Source: JADHLJ01 sp038146985 | Lineage (GTDB): Bacteria; Pseudomonadota; Alphaproteobacteria; Thalassobaculales; Thalassobaculaceae | Direction of reading: 5' to 3' | NCBI GenBank assembly: GCA_038146985.1 | Contig: JAYQSQ010000019.1 | Location: 62,001-126,000 of the forward strand | DNA: 64,000 bases | Position numbers and translations under genes: made by a program | The notes under the pieces: generated by a model | The model's input: the letters and a program-made list of their open reading frames with translations, nothing else | The model's database searches: none | Told to the model about the DNA's origin: nothing | Part shown: positions 36,391-44,965 of the stretch, one piece after another | Numbering within the stretch: position 1 is the stretch's first letter | How the letters are laid out: each line of letters begins with the position of its first letter

Positions 36391-36954
36391 TTACCCTTCG
36401 ATTTCCGGCACGCCCGCGCCGATATCGATATAGTACCGGCGCATCACCTTCATCACGCTCAAGGCATCTGGAGGGACTCCGCTGGCGGACCGTTCACGAG
36501 CGTTGCCCGAACAAAAATAGACCAGATTTGCCCGGCCGTCCGGGCCGCGCATCGGAAAAGCGATAGACTCCCGGGTCTGCAGACGGCCCGAAACGGTGGC
36601 CGATTGCAGGTGGACGAGCATGCCGGCGGGATGGCCGCAGATTGCCTGAATGGCGCGCGATGCCGCCGGGCGCCGCTCCGGCTCTACGAAGTCCAAGTAG
36701 TTCCGCCCCGTCACAGGCCCTCCGTAGTGGTGGTCGACCGCGGTTCCGGCGAGGCGAAGGCGGATGATTTCCGGAGATATGATCTCGTGAATCACCAGAT
36801 TCGGCAGCAGCTTGGGAATCGCTTCCGGCTTGAAAGCCTCGCGGCGGGGGATCAGATCGACCTTGGGCAGGGAAAACCAATAGTCCGCGAACAGCCGCGA
36901 TCGCTCTTCGATCTCTCCAATCTGCGCAAGCGCGGTATTGGGTGCTGTAGCCAT
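36391..36954 (-). CDS. PAS-domain protein (PAS_5 family)
   Basis: A 187-aa stand-alone PAS-like protein of the alphaproteobacterial PAS_5 (DUF1457) type. The core includes FADYWFSLPKVDLIPRRE, PNLVIHEII, the FxLxGTAVD-like RLRLAGTAVDHHYGGPVTG, and a C-terminal beta strand ANLVYFCSG. No output domain. It could bind a small ligand and act through a partner. It is divergent from the next luciferase-like gene, with 227 bases between them. Confidence 0.72.
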   Translation of the reverse strand: MATAPNTALAQIGEIEERSRLFADYWFSLPKVDLIPRREAFKPEAIPKLLPNLVIHEIISPEIIRLRLAGTAVDHHYGGPVTGRNYLDFVEPERRPAASRAIQAICGHPAGMLVHLQSATVSGRLQTRESIAFPMRGPDGRANLVYFCSGNARERSASGVPPDALSVMKVMRRYYIDIGAGVPEIEG

Positions 36955-37181
36955 TGTGTTTGGATCTTAACCTGGAAATCCGATGCCTGAAACGCCTGGT
37001 TACAGGGGCTTTCAGCGTCGTTTCCTCTCTCGCCGCGTGCGTGCCTCGCAATCCGGTTCGCGTTCGCGGGAAAACCGGTGGCGCGCGCGAGCCCCCTTGC
37101 GATATCGGTCCGTCCCGGCCTTCCGGGCCGAATGCTTTCATGGAACACTGACCCGAAATCGAAGCGATGATGGAGGCGGTC

Positions 37182-38279
37182 ATGGATATCGGCTTGCAGA
37201 TGGTGTTCACCAAATATGGGTGCGAGGAGAGCGTCACGGACCAGCAGGTCTGGGAAGAGGAGTTGCGGATCGCCGAGATTGCCGCCGATTCAGGGTTTGA
37301 TTGCCTCTGGGCGGTGGAGCATCACTTCCGCGACTATTCCTTCTGCCCCGACAATCTTCAGCTCATGGCCTATCTGACGGCGAAGTACCCGGACATTGAT
37401 GTGGGGACGGCGGCGGTCATCCTTCCCTGGCAGGACCCTCTGCGTGTCGCCGAGCGCGCGGCGGTGCTGGACCAGCTTTCAGGCGGCCGGATGCGGCTTG
37501 GCATGGGGCGGGGCCTGGCGCGGCGCGAATTCGAGGGGTTCCGGACCACCATGACCGAATCCCGCGAGCGCTTCGATGAGGCCGCCGCAATGATCGTCGA
37601 GGCCCTGCGCACCGGCTGGATGGAAGGTAACGGCAAGCACTACAATCAGCCGCGCGTCGAGATCCGGCCCCGCCCGCGCTTCCCGATCGAGGAACGCCTT
37701 TATGCCGTCGCGTCCAGCGAGGATTCGGTGGTGTCCGCCGCCAAGCTCGGCGGGCGCATGGTGATGTTCGCCGACCGACCCTGGGAGAAGCGCCTGCCGC
37801 AGATCAAGCAGCATGCCCAGCTTTTCGAGGAACTTCATGGCCGGCCCGGACCGCCGCCGTTGACCGCGGATTTCTGCGTCTGCACGCCGACCATGGACGG
37901 CGCGGAGGAAAAGAGCCGCCAGTACATGGGCACCTTCGTCTATTCCAACTACGACCACTATGAGCTGCTGGGCGAGCATTTCTCGAAGATCTCCGGCTAT
38001 GACAGCTATGCCGCCAAAGTCGAGGTCGCCAAGGAAGTGGGCATCGAGGGCATGGTCGATGGTTTCATGGAAGCGGCTGTCTGGGGAACGCCCGACCGCA
38101 TCCTGCGGGAGTTCGAAAAACGCCGCGCCGTGATCGGTGATTTCGAGCTTGCGACTTCGTTCCGCTTCGGCGGCATCCCCCATGAGCTTGCCGAAGCGTC
38201 GATCAAGCTCTTCGCCAAGGAAGTTCTGCCGGTGCTGAAAAGCTGGAAGGACGAAGCCCGGAACGAGGCGGCGGAATAG
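37182..38279 (+). CDS. LLM-class flavin-dependent oxidoreductase (second copy, different subtype)
   Basis: A 365-aa luciferase-like monooxygenase: FDCLWAVEHHFRDYSFCPDN in the substrate/FMN region, VAERAAVLDQLSGGRMRLGMGRGLARREF, and a C-terminal GTPDRILREFEKR. The ATG at 37182 has GGAGG at ideal spacing, preferable to two ATGs 12 and 15 bases upstream. It is followed 9 bases later by an esterase, so the two may act in sequence on the same compound. Substrate unknown. Confidence 0.87.
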   Translation: MDIGLQMVFTKYGCEESVTDQQVWEEELRIAEIAADSGFDCLWAVEHHFRDYSFCPDNLQLMAYLTAKYPDIDVGTAAVILPWQDPLRVAERAAVLDQLSGGRMRLGMGRGLARREFEGFRTTMTESRERFDEAAAMIVEALRTGWMEGNGKHYNQPRVEIRPRPRFPIEERLYAVASSEDSVVSAAKLGGRMVMFADRPWEKRLPQIKQHAQLFEELHGRPGPPPLTADFCVCTPTMDGAEEKSRQYMGTFVYSNYDHYELLGEHFSKISGYDSYAAKVEVAKEVGIEGMVDGFMEAAVWGTPDRILREFEKRRAVIGDFELATSFRFGGIPHELAEASIKLFAKEVLPVLKSWKDEARNEAAE

Positions 38280-38288
38280 GGGGCGGCG

Positions 38289-39179
38289 ATGACGGACCAG
38301 GAACTGAAATCGCTTGTCGACCTGCTGACCTCGCGTCCGAGGCCGGACAATCCGACGCCGGAACTGCTGCGCGAGCGTTTCGGCAAGATCGCTGACTTTT
38401 TGCCCAAACCGGTTGATATCACCAGCGCGCCGGTTGATGCGGGAGGCGCGCGGGGGGAATTCATTTCGGCGCCGGGCGCGGATGCCTCGCGCTGCATCTA
38501 CTATCTTCATGGCGGTGGGTACGTGATCGGCAGCGTGAACACCCACCGCGTTCTCGCCTATGACCTCTCCAAGGCGTCGGGGGCGCGGGTGCTCTCGATG
38601 GAGTATCGCCTGGCGCCCGAGCATCCATTCCCGGCTGGTTTGGAGGATGCGGTCACCGGTTATCGCTGGCTGCTGGAGAGCGGGGTAAATGCCGAGCATG
38701 TGGTGATCGCTGGGGATTCCGCCGGCGGTGGTCTCACCGTTGCGACCCTGCTGGCGCTCCGCGACCGGGGAATTGCGCTTCCTGCCGCCGCCGTCTGTTT
38801 CTCGCCTTGGGTCGATCTGCTGGGCGAGGGCGCCTCGATGCGGACCCGCGCGGATGTCGACCCGATGGTCCAGAAGGAGCCGCTGCTCTGGTACACCGGC
38901 CTCTATATGGCGGGCGGCGATCCGAAGAACCCGCTGGCGAGCCCGCTATACGCGGATCTCTCCGGCCTGCCTCCGATCCTGATCCAGGTGGGCGACGCCG
39001 AGACCTTGCTGGATGATTCGACGCGCCTCGAGGCGAAACTGAAAGCCGCTGGGGTCAGCGTCGAACTCCAGATCTGGGACCGGATGATCCATGTCTGGCA
39101 GCTCTTCGCCCCGGTCCTGTCCGAGGGACGCGAGGCGATCGACAAGGCGGGGGCGTTCATCTCCCGGAAGATTCGGTAG
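38289..39179 (+). CDS. Alpha/beta hydrolase of the hormone-sensitive-lipase family (esterase)
   Basis: A 296-aa carboxylesterase. The family IV oxyanion motif HGGGY is near residue 74, the nucleophile elbow GDSAGGG near 142, and the Asp/His region lies in VGDAETLLDDS and MIHVWQLF. It starts 9 bases after the flavin monooxygenase gene. It would hydrolyse short-chain esters or lactones. Confidence 0.87.
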   Translation: MTDQELKSLVDLLTSRPRPDNPTPELLRERFGKIADFLPKPVDITSAPVDAGGARGEFISAPGADASRCIYYLHGGGYVIGSVNTHRVLAYDLSKASGARVLSMEYRLAPEHPFPAGLEDAVTGYRWLLESGVNAEHVVIAGDSAGGGLTVATLLALRDRGIALPAAAVCFSPWVDLLGEGASMRTRADVDPMVQKEPLLWYTGLYMAGGDPKNPLASPLYADLSGLPPILIQVGDAETLLDDSTRLEAKLKAAGVSVELQIWDRMIHVWQLFAPVLSEGREAIDKAGAFISRKIR

Positions 39180-39240
39180 GGGATAAGGCTGAAGTGTCTT
39201 GTTTGTAGAGTCCTTGGCCTGCTCGGGGGAATGCTAAGAC

Positions 39241-40704
39241 ATGCCCGGACTGAATGAACTCATTCGGCTTTCCGCCCGCGAGGCGGTGCGGCTGCTCGCG
39301 GCGCGGCAGGTCTCGCCGCTGGAGCTGATCGATGCCGCGCTGGAGCGGATCGCCGAGGTGGAGCCGGCGGTGAACGCCCTGCCGACGCTGTGCGCCGAGC
39401 GGGCGCGTGAGAACGCGCGCGGATTGACAGACCAGGTCGATGGCGACCGGCGCGGCCGGCTACACGGGCTGCCGGTGGCGATCAAGGATCTCATGGATGT
39501 CGCGGGCGTGCGCACGACGCGCGGCTCGCCAATCCACGCGAACCGGGTGCCGAATACCTCGCACCCGCTTGTCGAGCGGATCGAGAGCCGGGGTGGGATC
39601 GTTCTCGCCAAATCCAACACGCCGGAATTCGGCGCCGGCGGCAATACCTTCAACGAGGTCTTCGGGCGCACTTTGAACCCTTGGAACACCTCGCTTACCT
39701 GCGGCGGGTCCTCCGGCGGCTCGGCGGTGGCCCTGGCGACGGGGGAGATCTGGCTTGCCCATGGCTCGGACCATGGCGGCTCCTTGCGCAAGCCGGCGGC
39801 CTTCTGTTCGGTGGTGGGCCTGCGCCCCAGTCCCGGCCGGGTGACGCGCGGTACGGTCTCCAATCTTTTCAGCCCGAGCTCGGTTGAAGGGCCGATGGCC
39901 CGCGATGTTGGCGATCTGGCCTTGTTCCTGGACACCATGGCCGGCGTCGATCCGCGCGATCCGCTGACCCGGCACGCGCCGGACGAGCCATTCCTGGCCG
40001 CCGTCGATCAGGCGCTGGCCGGCGACAAGGGCCGGCGACCGAAGAGGGTCGCCTGGACCGGCAACCTCGGTGGTGCCGCCGCCGTTGACCGGGAGGTACG
40101 CGAGATCTGCGAAGTGGCGGCCCGCAAGTTCGAGAAGATTGGCGTCGAGGTGGTCGAGGCCTGCCCGGACCCGGGGCGGATCGACGAGGCATTCCAGATT
40201 CTTCGGGCCATGATCTTCGTCGTGAACCGGGAGCGGGACCTTCAGGAGAATCGGGATCTGCTGAAGCAGGACATCATCTGGAACACCGAAAAGGGCCTGT
40301 GCCTTACCCCGTCCGAGATCGCCTGGGCGGAGCGGGAGCGGGCGGCATTCTATGGCCGGATGGCGGCGTTCATGGAAGACCATGATCTGTTGTTGCTGCC
40401 CTGCACCCCGGTGCCGCCCTTTGACGTCAATCTGCGCTATCCGCCGGTGATCGACGGCCAACCGGTCGACAACTACATCGCCGGATCGCTTATCACGTCC
40501 GCGATCACCCTCAGCGCCTGTCCCGCGCTATCACTGCCGGCCGGTTTCACCGGCGACGGGCGTCCGGTCGGACTGCAGATGGTCGGCAGGCCCTACGGCG
40601 AGGCGGATCTGCTTGCGGCGGCCGCGCTTTTGGAACAAGAGACGGGATTGGCCGGCTTGGTGCCGATCGATCCGAAAGTGGGCACGGTTCCCCCCGGCGC
40701 GTGA
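39241..40704 (+). CDS. Amidase signature family protein
   Basis: A 487-aa amidase with a complete Ser-cisSer-Lys triad: Lys in LPVAIKDLMDVAG, the cis-Ser in HGSDHGGSLRKPAA, and the nucleophile in the Gly/Ser-rich CGGSSGGSAVALATG. It hydrolyses an amide to acid and ammonia. GGGGGAATG lies just before the ATG. The ThDP enzyme gene follows after 30 bases. It could in principle take amides from the nitrile hydratase at 16 kb, but the distance makes this speculative. Confidence 0.9.
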   Translation: MPGLNELIRLSAREAVRLLAARQVSPLELIDAALERIAEVEPAVNALPTLCAERARENARGLTDQVDGDRRGRLHGLPVAIKDLMDVAGVRTTRGSPIHANRVPNTSHPLVERIESRGGIVLAKSNTPEFGAGGNTFNEVFGRTLNPWNTSLTCGGSSGGSAVALATGEIWLAHGSDHGGSLRKPAAFCSVVGLRPSPGRVTRGTVSNLFSPSSVEGPMARDVGDLALFLDTMAGVDPRDPLTRHAPDEPFLAAVDQALAGDKGRRPKRVAWTGNLGGAAAVDREVREICEVAARKFEKIGVEVVEACPDPGRIDEAFQILRAMIFVVNRERDLQENRDLLKQDIIWNTEKGLCLTPSEIAWAERERAAFYGRMAAFMEDHDLLLLPCTPVPPFDVNLRYPPVIDGQPVDNYIAGSLITSAITLSACPALSLPAGFTGDGRPVGLQMVGRPYGEADLLAAAALLEQETGLAGLVPIDPKVGTVPPGA

Positions 40705-40734
40705 CGCGATCCCGGTGGCGGACCACAAGGGGGA

Positions 40735-42381
40735 ATGATGGAAGCAGGAGCCGCCCTGGTCGGGGCCTTGATCGATGCCGGCGTCGACACCGCGTTCACG
40801 GTGCCCGGAGAGAGCTTCTTGCCGGTGCTGGAGGCCTTGCGGCTCAACCGGAACCGGGTGCGGCTGGTCTCGGTGCGCCAGGAGGGCGGCGGCACCCTGG
40901 CGGCGAACGCCTACGGGGTGATCCGGGGTTTCCCGGCGGCGGTTTTCGTCAGCCGGGGGCCCGGCGCGACCAATGCCTCGATCGGTCTGCATACCGCCTA
41001 TCAGGACTCGGTTCCGATGGTGCTGTTCATCGGCCAGGTGCGCAGCCACATGAAAGGCCGCGAAGCCTTCCAGGAGATCGACCCGCACAGCGCCTTTGCC
41101 TCCATGTCCAAGGCGGTGCTGGAGCCGCGCGACGCCGGTGAAATGGCGAAGCTGGCACGGATGGCGGTGGAGATCGCGGTCTCCGGGCGGCCCGGCCCCG
41201 TCGTCGTGGTCATGCCGCGCGATTTCGGCGAGGTCGAGGTGCCGGCGCCGGCGGAGAAGGGGCCGGTCCACCGCGCCGAGATCAGCGCTGAGAAAGCGGC
41301 GACCGACGATCTGGCCACCGCCATGAACGCGGCGAAGCGGCCTTTGATCCTGGCGGGAGAGCTGGCCCGCCAGCCGGGTGCGCGCGAGGCCTTGCAGGCC
41401 TTTGTCGAGGCGTCCGGCGCGCCGCTGCTCTGCGGCTACCGCTGCCAGGACGTGCTCGACAATTTGCTCCCCGGCTATGCCGGCCATCTTGAGATCAACC
41501 CGGTCGCCTATCAGGACAGGCTGGTCGCCGAGGCGGATTTCATCTGTGTTGTCGGCAGCCGGCTCGACGGGATCACCAGCCGCGAGGAGGGCATGATCAA
41601 GGGCGACCGGGATTGGGCGCATCTGCATCCCGACCCGGCGGTGCTGGCGCGCTTTGGCGCGCCGAGGCGGGTGCAGGCGGATGTGGCCCCGGCGCTCGGC
41701 GCGGTCACCGGGCGGCTTTCTGAGCCCTCGGGCGACCGTCTCGCCTGGCGAGATGCGGCGCATGCCGAATTCATGGCGTTCTCGGCGGTCGGCAGCTATC
41801 CGGCATTTGGCGAGGTCGATCCCGCCGTTGTCGCCGCCGAGACGCGGGCGATGCTGCCGGACAATGCGGTCGTGCTGACCGATGCCGGCAGTTCGGCGCG
41901 CTGGGTGCACCGGTTCTTCCATTTCCGAGAGGCCCTGACCCAGGGCGGCAGTGCCTGCGGTGCCATGGGGGCCGGTGTGCCGGGCGCGATCGGCGCGGCG
42001 CTGGCGACCAATGACGGGCGCCCGATCGTCGCCTTCGCCGGCGATGGCAGCTTCCTGATGAGCGGTCAGGAGCTCTCCACGGCGGCGCGGGAGCGTCTGC
42101 CGATCAAGATCGTGGTCTGCGACAACAACGTCCACGGCTCAATCCTGAAGGGCCAGCTCGACAAGTACGGCGACGATCACGCCTTTGGCACGGTCATGGA
42201 CAGCCCCGACTTCGCCAAGCTCGCCGAGGGCTACGGCGCCGCCGCCTGGACGGTCCGCAGCACCAAGGAATGGCGCCCGTCCTTCGCCGCCGCCCTTGCC
42301 CATGACGGCCCGGCCCTGATCCATGTCTTCACCGACCCGAGGGACATCGCGCCCTACGGAGCGGAGAAGGACGCGGTTTAG
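40735..42381 (+). CDS. Thiamine-diphosphate-dependent enzyme (acetolactate synthase-like)
   Basis: A 548-aa three-domain ThDP enzyme. The catalytic Glu is in SVRQEGGGTLAANAYG (N-terminal PYR domain), a central domain follows with LILAGELARQPGA, and the ThDP/Mg motif is GDGSFLMSGQ through CDNNVHG in the C-terminal PP domain. It resembles acetolactate synthase or benzoylformate decarboxylase-like proteins rather than true IlvB, since no small subunit is nearby. Two adjacent ATGs (40735, 40738) are possible after AAGGGGG. Substrate unknown. Confidence 0.88.
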   Translation: MMEAGAALVGALIDAGVDTAFTVPGESFLPVLEALRLNRNRVRLVSVRQEGGGTLAANAYGVIRGFPAAVFVSRGPGATNASIGLHTAYQDSVPMVLFIGQVRSHMKGREAFQEIDPHSAFASMSKAVLEPRDAGEMAKLARMAVEIAVSGRPGPVVVVMPRDFGEVEVPAPAEKGPVHRAEISAEKAATDDLATAMNAAKRPLILAGELARQPGAREALQAFVEASGAPLLCGYRCQDVLDNLLPGYAGHLEINPVAYQDRLVAEADFICVVGSRLDGITSREEGMIKGDRDWAHLHPDPAVLARFGAPRRVQADVAPALGAVTGRLSEPSGDRLAWRDAAHAEFMAFSAVGSYPAFGEVDPAVVAAETRAMLPDNAVVLTDAGSSARWVHRFFHFREALTQGGSACGAMGAGVPGAIGAALATNDGRPIVAFAGDGSFLMSGQELSTAARERLPIKIVVCDNNVHGSILKGQLDKYGDDHAFGTVMDSPDFAKLAEGYGAAAWTVRSTKEWRPSFAAALAHDGPALIHVFTDPRDIAPYGAEKDAV

Positions 42382-42406
42382 GGGGCAGGCGGATTCAAGC
42401 TTGCTC

Positions 42407-42432
42407 CGTCGTCCCCGTGCCGGCGAGGACCT
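42407..42432. repeat. Degenerate half-arm of the 2171-type palindromic repeat
   Basis: CGTCGTCCCCGTGCCGGCGA followed by GGACCT resembles the left arm at 2171 with several changes. Only one arm is evident. Confidence 0.3.
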
Positions 42433-42796
42433 CAAATCGATAGGGAAAATGCGGTTGTTTCTGCCAAGCTTCTGTGTTGAAGACTTTCCTCAGGATTTTC
42501 GTCTCCGTCGTCCTGGCAAGGGCGGATTGTCGTGTAGGTTGATCGGTTGCTTGCACATGTCCAGCCTGTCTATGCAGGACAGTTTGCCCGCTGACCTTGA
42601 TGGAAATCCGCCGGCGAGATCCCGGATCAAGGTGTCGCGCTCGACGGCATATTGAATCGGACGTGTTCGTCTCGCCATTGCCGGACCGTTGCGCATTGTC
42701 GGACGCCGTCACCAAGTCGGTTCGGCTCAACGGCTCACGCAAGCGCGCCGAGGGGACGGTAGGTTTCCCACCTCGCCAAGATCACCCAGCTAGGTA
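42433..42796. other. Intergenic region without a convincing gene
   Basis: About 360 bases between the convergent ThDP enzyme and flavin monooxygenase genes. Open frames are present on both strands but show no family features and no ribosome site. GTCCAGCCTGTC-TATG-CAGGACAG near 42558-42585 can form a partial hairpin. I see no tRNA or mobile element. Confidence 0.5.
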
Positions 42797-44608
42797 TCAC
42801 GCAGCGAGCCCGGGTAACGGGGTTTCCACGGGCGCATCCAGCGGCATCAGCCCTTCCTCGCAGGCCTTGATCTGCAGGGCGAGATACTTCGAGTAGATCC
42901 GGCTCATCGCCAGACTGCCGGCGGTGAACCAGAGGCCCGGCTGGCCGGTGCGCCGGAACATGTTGCGCAGTTCGCCATCCTCTCCGAAGCCCCAGATCGG
43001 GCCGGTGCGCTCGGCAACGGTATCGCCCAGAAGCTCGCGCACCAGATCCTGCAGACCGCGATACCCGGTGGCGAGCACCAGCAGGTCGGCGGGCGCGACC
43101 GTGCCGTCCTTCATCAGGGCGCCTTCGGGCACGAAACGCTCGATATTGTCCCATTGCATCAGCGGGATCTTGCCGTCGATGATCAGATCGCAGCAGCCGA
43201 CATCGATGTAATAGCCACCACCCCGGCGGAAGTACTTCATCTGGATGCCGGTGTCGTCCTCGCCGAAGTCGATCTTGAACCCGCGCGCTTGCAGCCCATC
43301 CAGGATCCGCTTGTCGCGCCGGCGCATTTCGGCGGTGACGATTTGGAAACCCTTCACCAGCACTGGGTAGGGGGTCGCGGTGGCGAGCAGGTCACAATCC
43401 TCGATCGGCGGCCCTTCGGCATAGAGGCTGTAGAGCAGGCGGCCGGACTCCAAGCTGATGATCCCGCTTGAGCCGCGCTGGATGAGCGAGACCTCGGCCC
43501 CGCTTTCGTACAGATCATGAGCGCTGTCGTGGCCGCTATTGCCGGTCCCGAGCACCAGCGCCTTCTTGCCCTTCCAGGCGGCCCCGGTCGTGTAGCCCTC
43601 GGAATGGGTGATCTCGCCGGCGAAGTCACCGAGGCCCGGCAGATCCGGAATGTAGGGGCGGGTGTTGGCGCCGGTGGCGAAGACCAGATGCCTCGGGCGC
43701 ATCACCCGCTCGCTCCCGTCGCCATGGCGCAGGGTCACGGTCCAGCATTTTGCCGCCTCGTCGTAGCGTCCCTTGACCAGTTCGGTGCTGGTCCAGAAGT
43801 TCAGTTCCATCGCGTCCACATAGGACTCGAACCAATTGGCGATCTTGTCTTTCGGCACATAGGTCGGCCAGGCCGTCGGGAAGGGCATGTAGGGGAAGTG
43901 GTTGGCATAGACCTCGTTATGCAAGGTCAGAGAGTGATAGCGCTTGCGCCAGTTGTCGCCGATGCGCTCGTGCCGGTCGACGATGAGGGTGTCGAGCCCA
44001 AGCTGGCCGAGCCTTGCCGCGACGGCGAGCCCCGCCTGGCCGCCGCCGACGACGATAACCGCCGGGTCGTGGTCCCTGTAGGCGCGGGCCCGCTCGCGCA
44101 TATCCAGCCAATTTTCGCCGCCGAAGCTGCGGGAATAATTCTCGCCCGACGGCCGGCGTTCCCCGACCTGTTCCTCGAAGCCTTTCAGTTCTTCGAGATT
44201 GGTGATCAGGGTCCAAGCGGCAAGGCCACCGGAACCGTCCGGAACCAGCCGCAGAACGCCGCTGCAGCGCCCGGCCTCGGTCTCGAAGGCGATGAGCACT
44301 TCCAGAGTGTTTGTCCCGGCCCGCGTCACCCAGCGCGGCGGAGTCCGATTCTCGGCGATCCCGAAGCCGCGCGGTCGGGTATCGCTGGCATGGTCGAGCA
44401 GGGCCGCCGCGATCTCGCCCCGCCCCACGGTGGTACGCAGATGCCAACTGAGCGCCACCACATCGCGCCAGATCCCGTCGCTCTGGAACAGCGCGGCGAG
44501 AGCCGTTGTGTCCTTGCTGGTTACGGCGGTCTCGAAGCATTGAAGCCAGGTTCTAACTTGGCTTTCCTCCGCAGCTTCGCTTGCCCGGGGCATGTCATCA
44601 TTCGCCAT
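42797..44608 (-). CDS. Flavin-containing monooxygenase with an N-terminal NTF2-like domain
   Basis: A 603-aa fusion. Residues ~17-137 look like an NTF2/SnoaL-type domain (WLQCFETAVTSKDTTALAALF; ALFQSDGIWRDVVALSW). From residue 183 comes an FMO-type enzyme: FAD motif VIVVGGGQAGLAVAARL (184-200), the FMO fingerprint FAGEITHSEGY, NADPH motif LGTGNSGHDSAHDL, and the ATGYRG motif near the C-terminus. It would oxygenate a soft nucleophile or ketone. The start at 44608 has GGAGGAAA upstream; the 15-residue longer form lacks this. The Tyr ending the fingerprint favours FMO over Baeyer-Villiger enzymes. Confidence 0.88.
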   Translation of the reverse strand: MANDDMPRASEAAEESQVRTWLQCFETAVTSKDTTALAALFQSDGIWRDVVALSWHLRTTVGRGEIAAALLDHASDTRPRGFGIAENRTPPRWVTRAGTNTLEVLIAFETEAGRCSGVLRLVPDGSGGLAAWTLITNLEELKGFEEQVGERRPSGENYSRSFGGENWLDMRERARAYRDHDPAVIVVGGGQAGLAVAARLGQLGLDTLIVDRHERIGDNWRKRYHSLTLHNEVYANHFPYMPFPTAWPTYVPKDKIANWFESYVDAMELNFWTSTELVKGRYDEAAKCWTVTLRHGDGSERVMRPRHLVFATGANTRPYIPDLPGLGDFAGEITHSEGYTTGAAWKGKKALVLGTGNSGHDSAHDLYESGAEVSLIQRGSSGIISLESGRLLYSLYAEGPPIEDCDLLATATPYPVLVKGFQIVTAEMRRRDKRILDGLQARGFKIDFGEDDTGIQMKYFRRGGGYYIDVGCCDLIIDGKIPLMQWDNIERFVPEGALMKDGTVAPADLLVLATGYRGLQDLVRELLGDTVAERTGPIWGFGEDGELRNMFRRTGQPGLWFTAGSLAMSRIYSKYLALQIKACEEGLMPLDAPVETPLPGLAA

Positions 44609-44749
44609 CGGATTTCCTCCGCTGGTTTGGTCCTTCCTGATTTCCGTGATCATAGCCGAGTAGGACGGGTCATGCGCGACGCGTCACCCGCGCGGACGGC
44701 AGATATCAGCCCTGGGGCCGCTTTCACGCGGTCGTGGGATAGACGGGAA

Positions 44750-44794
44750 TGTAGGTGTTCCCAAGGCCACTCGCCGAACTACCCGCTGTAGGTG
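44750..44794. repeat. Direct repeat TGTAGGTG upstream of the TIR gene
   Basis: TGTAGGTG occurs at 44750-44757 (followed by TTCC) and at 44787-44794 (followed by GTTCC); GTAGGTG recurs at 44953-44959 just before the TIR start. The first copy is also the loop of GGGAA-TGTAGGTG-TTCCC. This GC-balanced stretch lies immediately before the AT-rich insert. Function unknown. Confidence 0.35.
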
Positions 44795-44827
44795 GTTCCG
44801 AGTTTACATCGAAAACGCATATATGTG

Positions 44828-44854
44828 TTGGATGAGGTTTGACGTATTTATAAT
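44828..44854 (+). promoter_or_regulatory. Candidate promoter of the TIR gene in AT-rich leader
   Basis: TATAAT (44849-44854) is an exact -10 consensus, with TTGGAT (44828-44833) 15 bases upstream as a weak -35. TTGACG (44839-44844) with TTATAT (44862-44867), spacing 17, is an alternative. The region 44800-44940 is strikingly AT-rich against the rest of the window, typical of acquired genes and able to drive unregulated transcription. Confidence 0.4.
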
Positions 44855-44965
44855 ACTAAAATTATATTTATCAAGGTTATGAGTGTTTGTAAAATATCTG
44901 AAAAATTCCGATCAGGTCAACATGGCCGTACACTTTTTTTGATTTTGGGCACGTAGGTGTCGACT

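Noticed and set aside
42395..42742. 115-codon minus-strand open frame in the intergenic gap
   Set aside because: No ribosome site, no recognisable motif, basic/low-information composition; treated as noncoding.
44823..44882. 19-codon peptide starting MCWMRF upstream of the TIR gene
   Set aside because: Lies across the predicted promoter and has no ribosome site; chance frame in AT-rich DNA.
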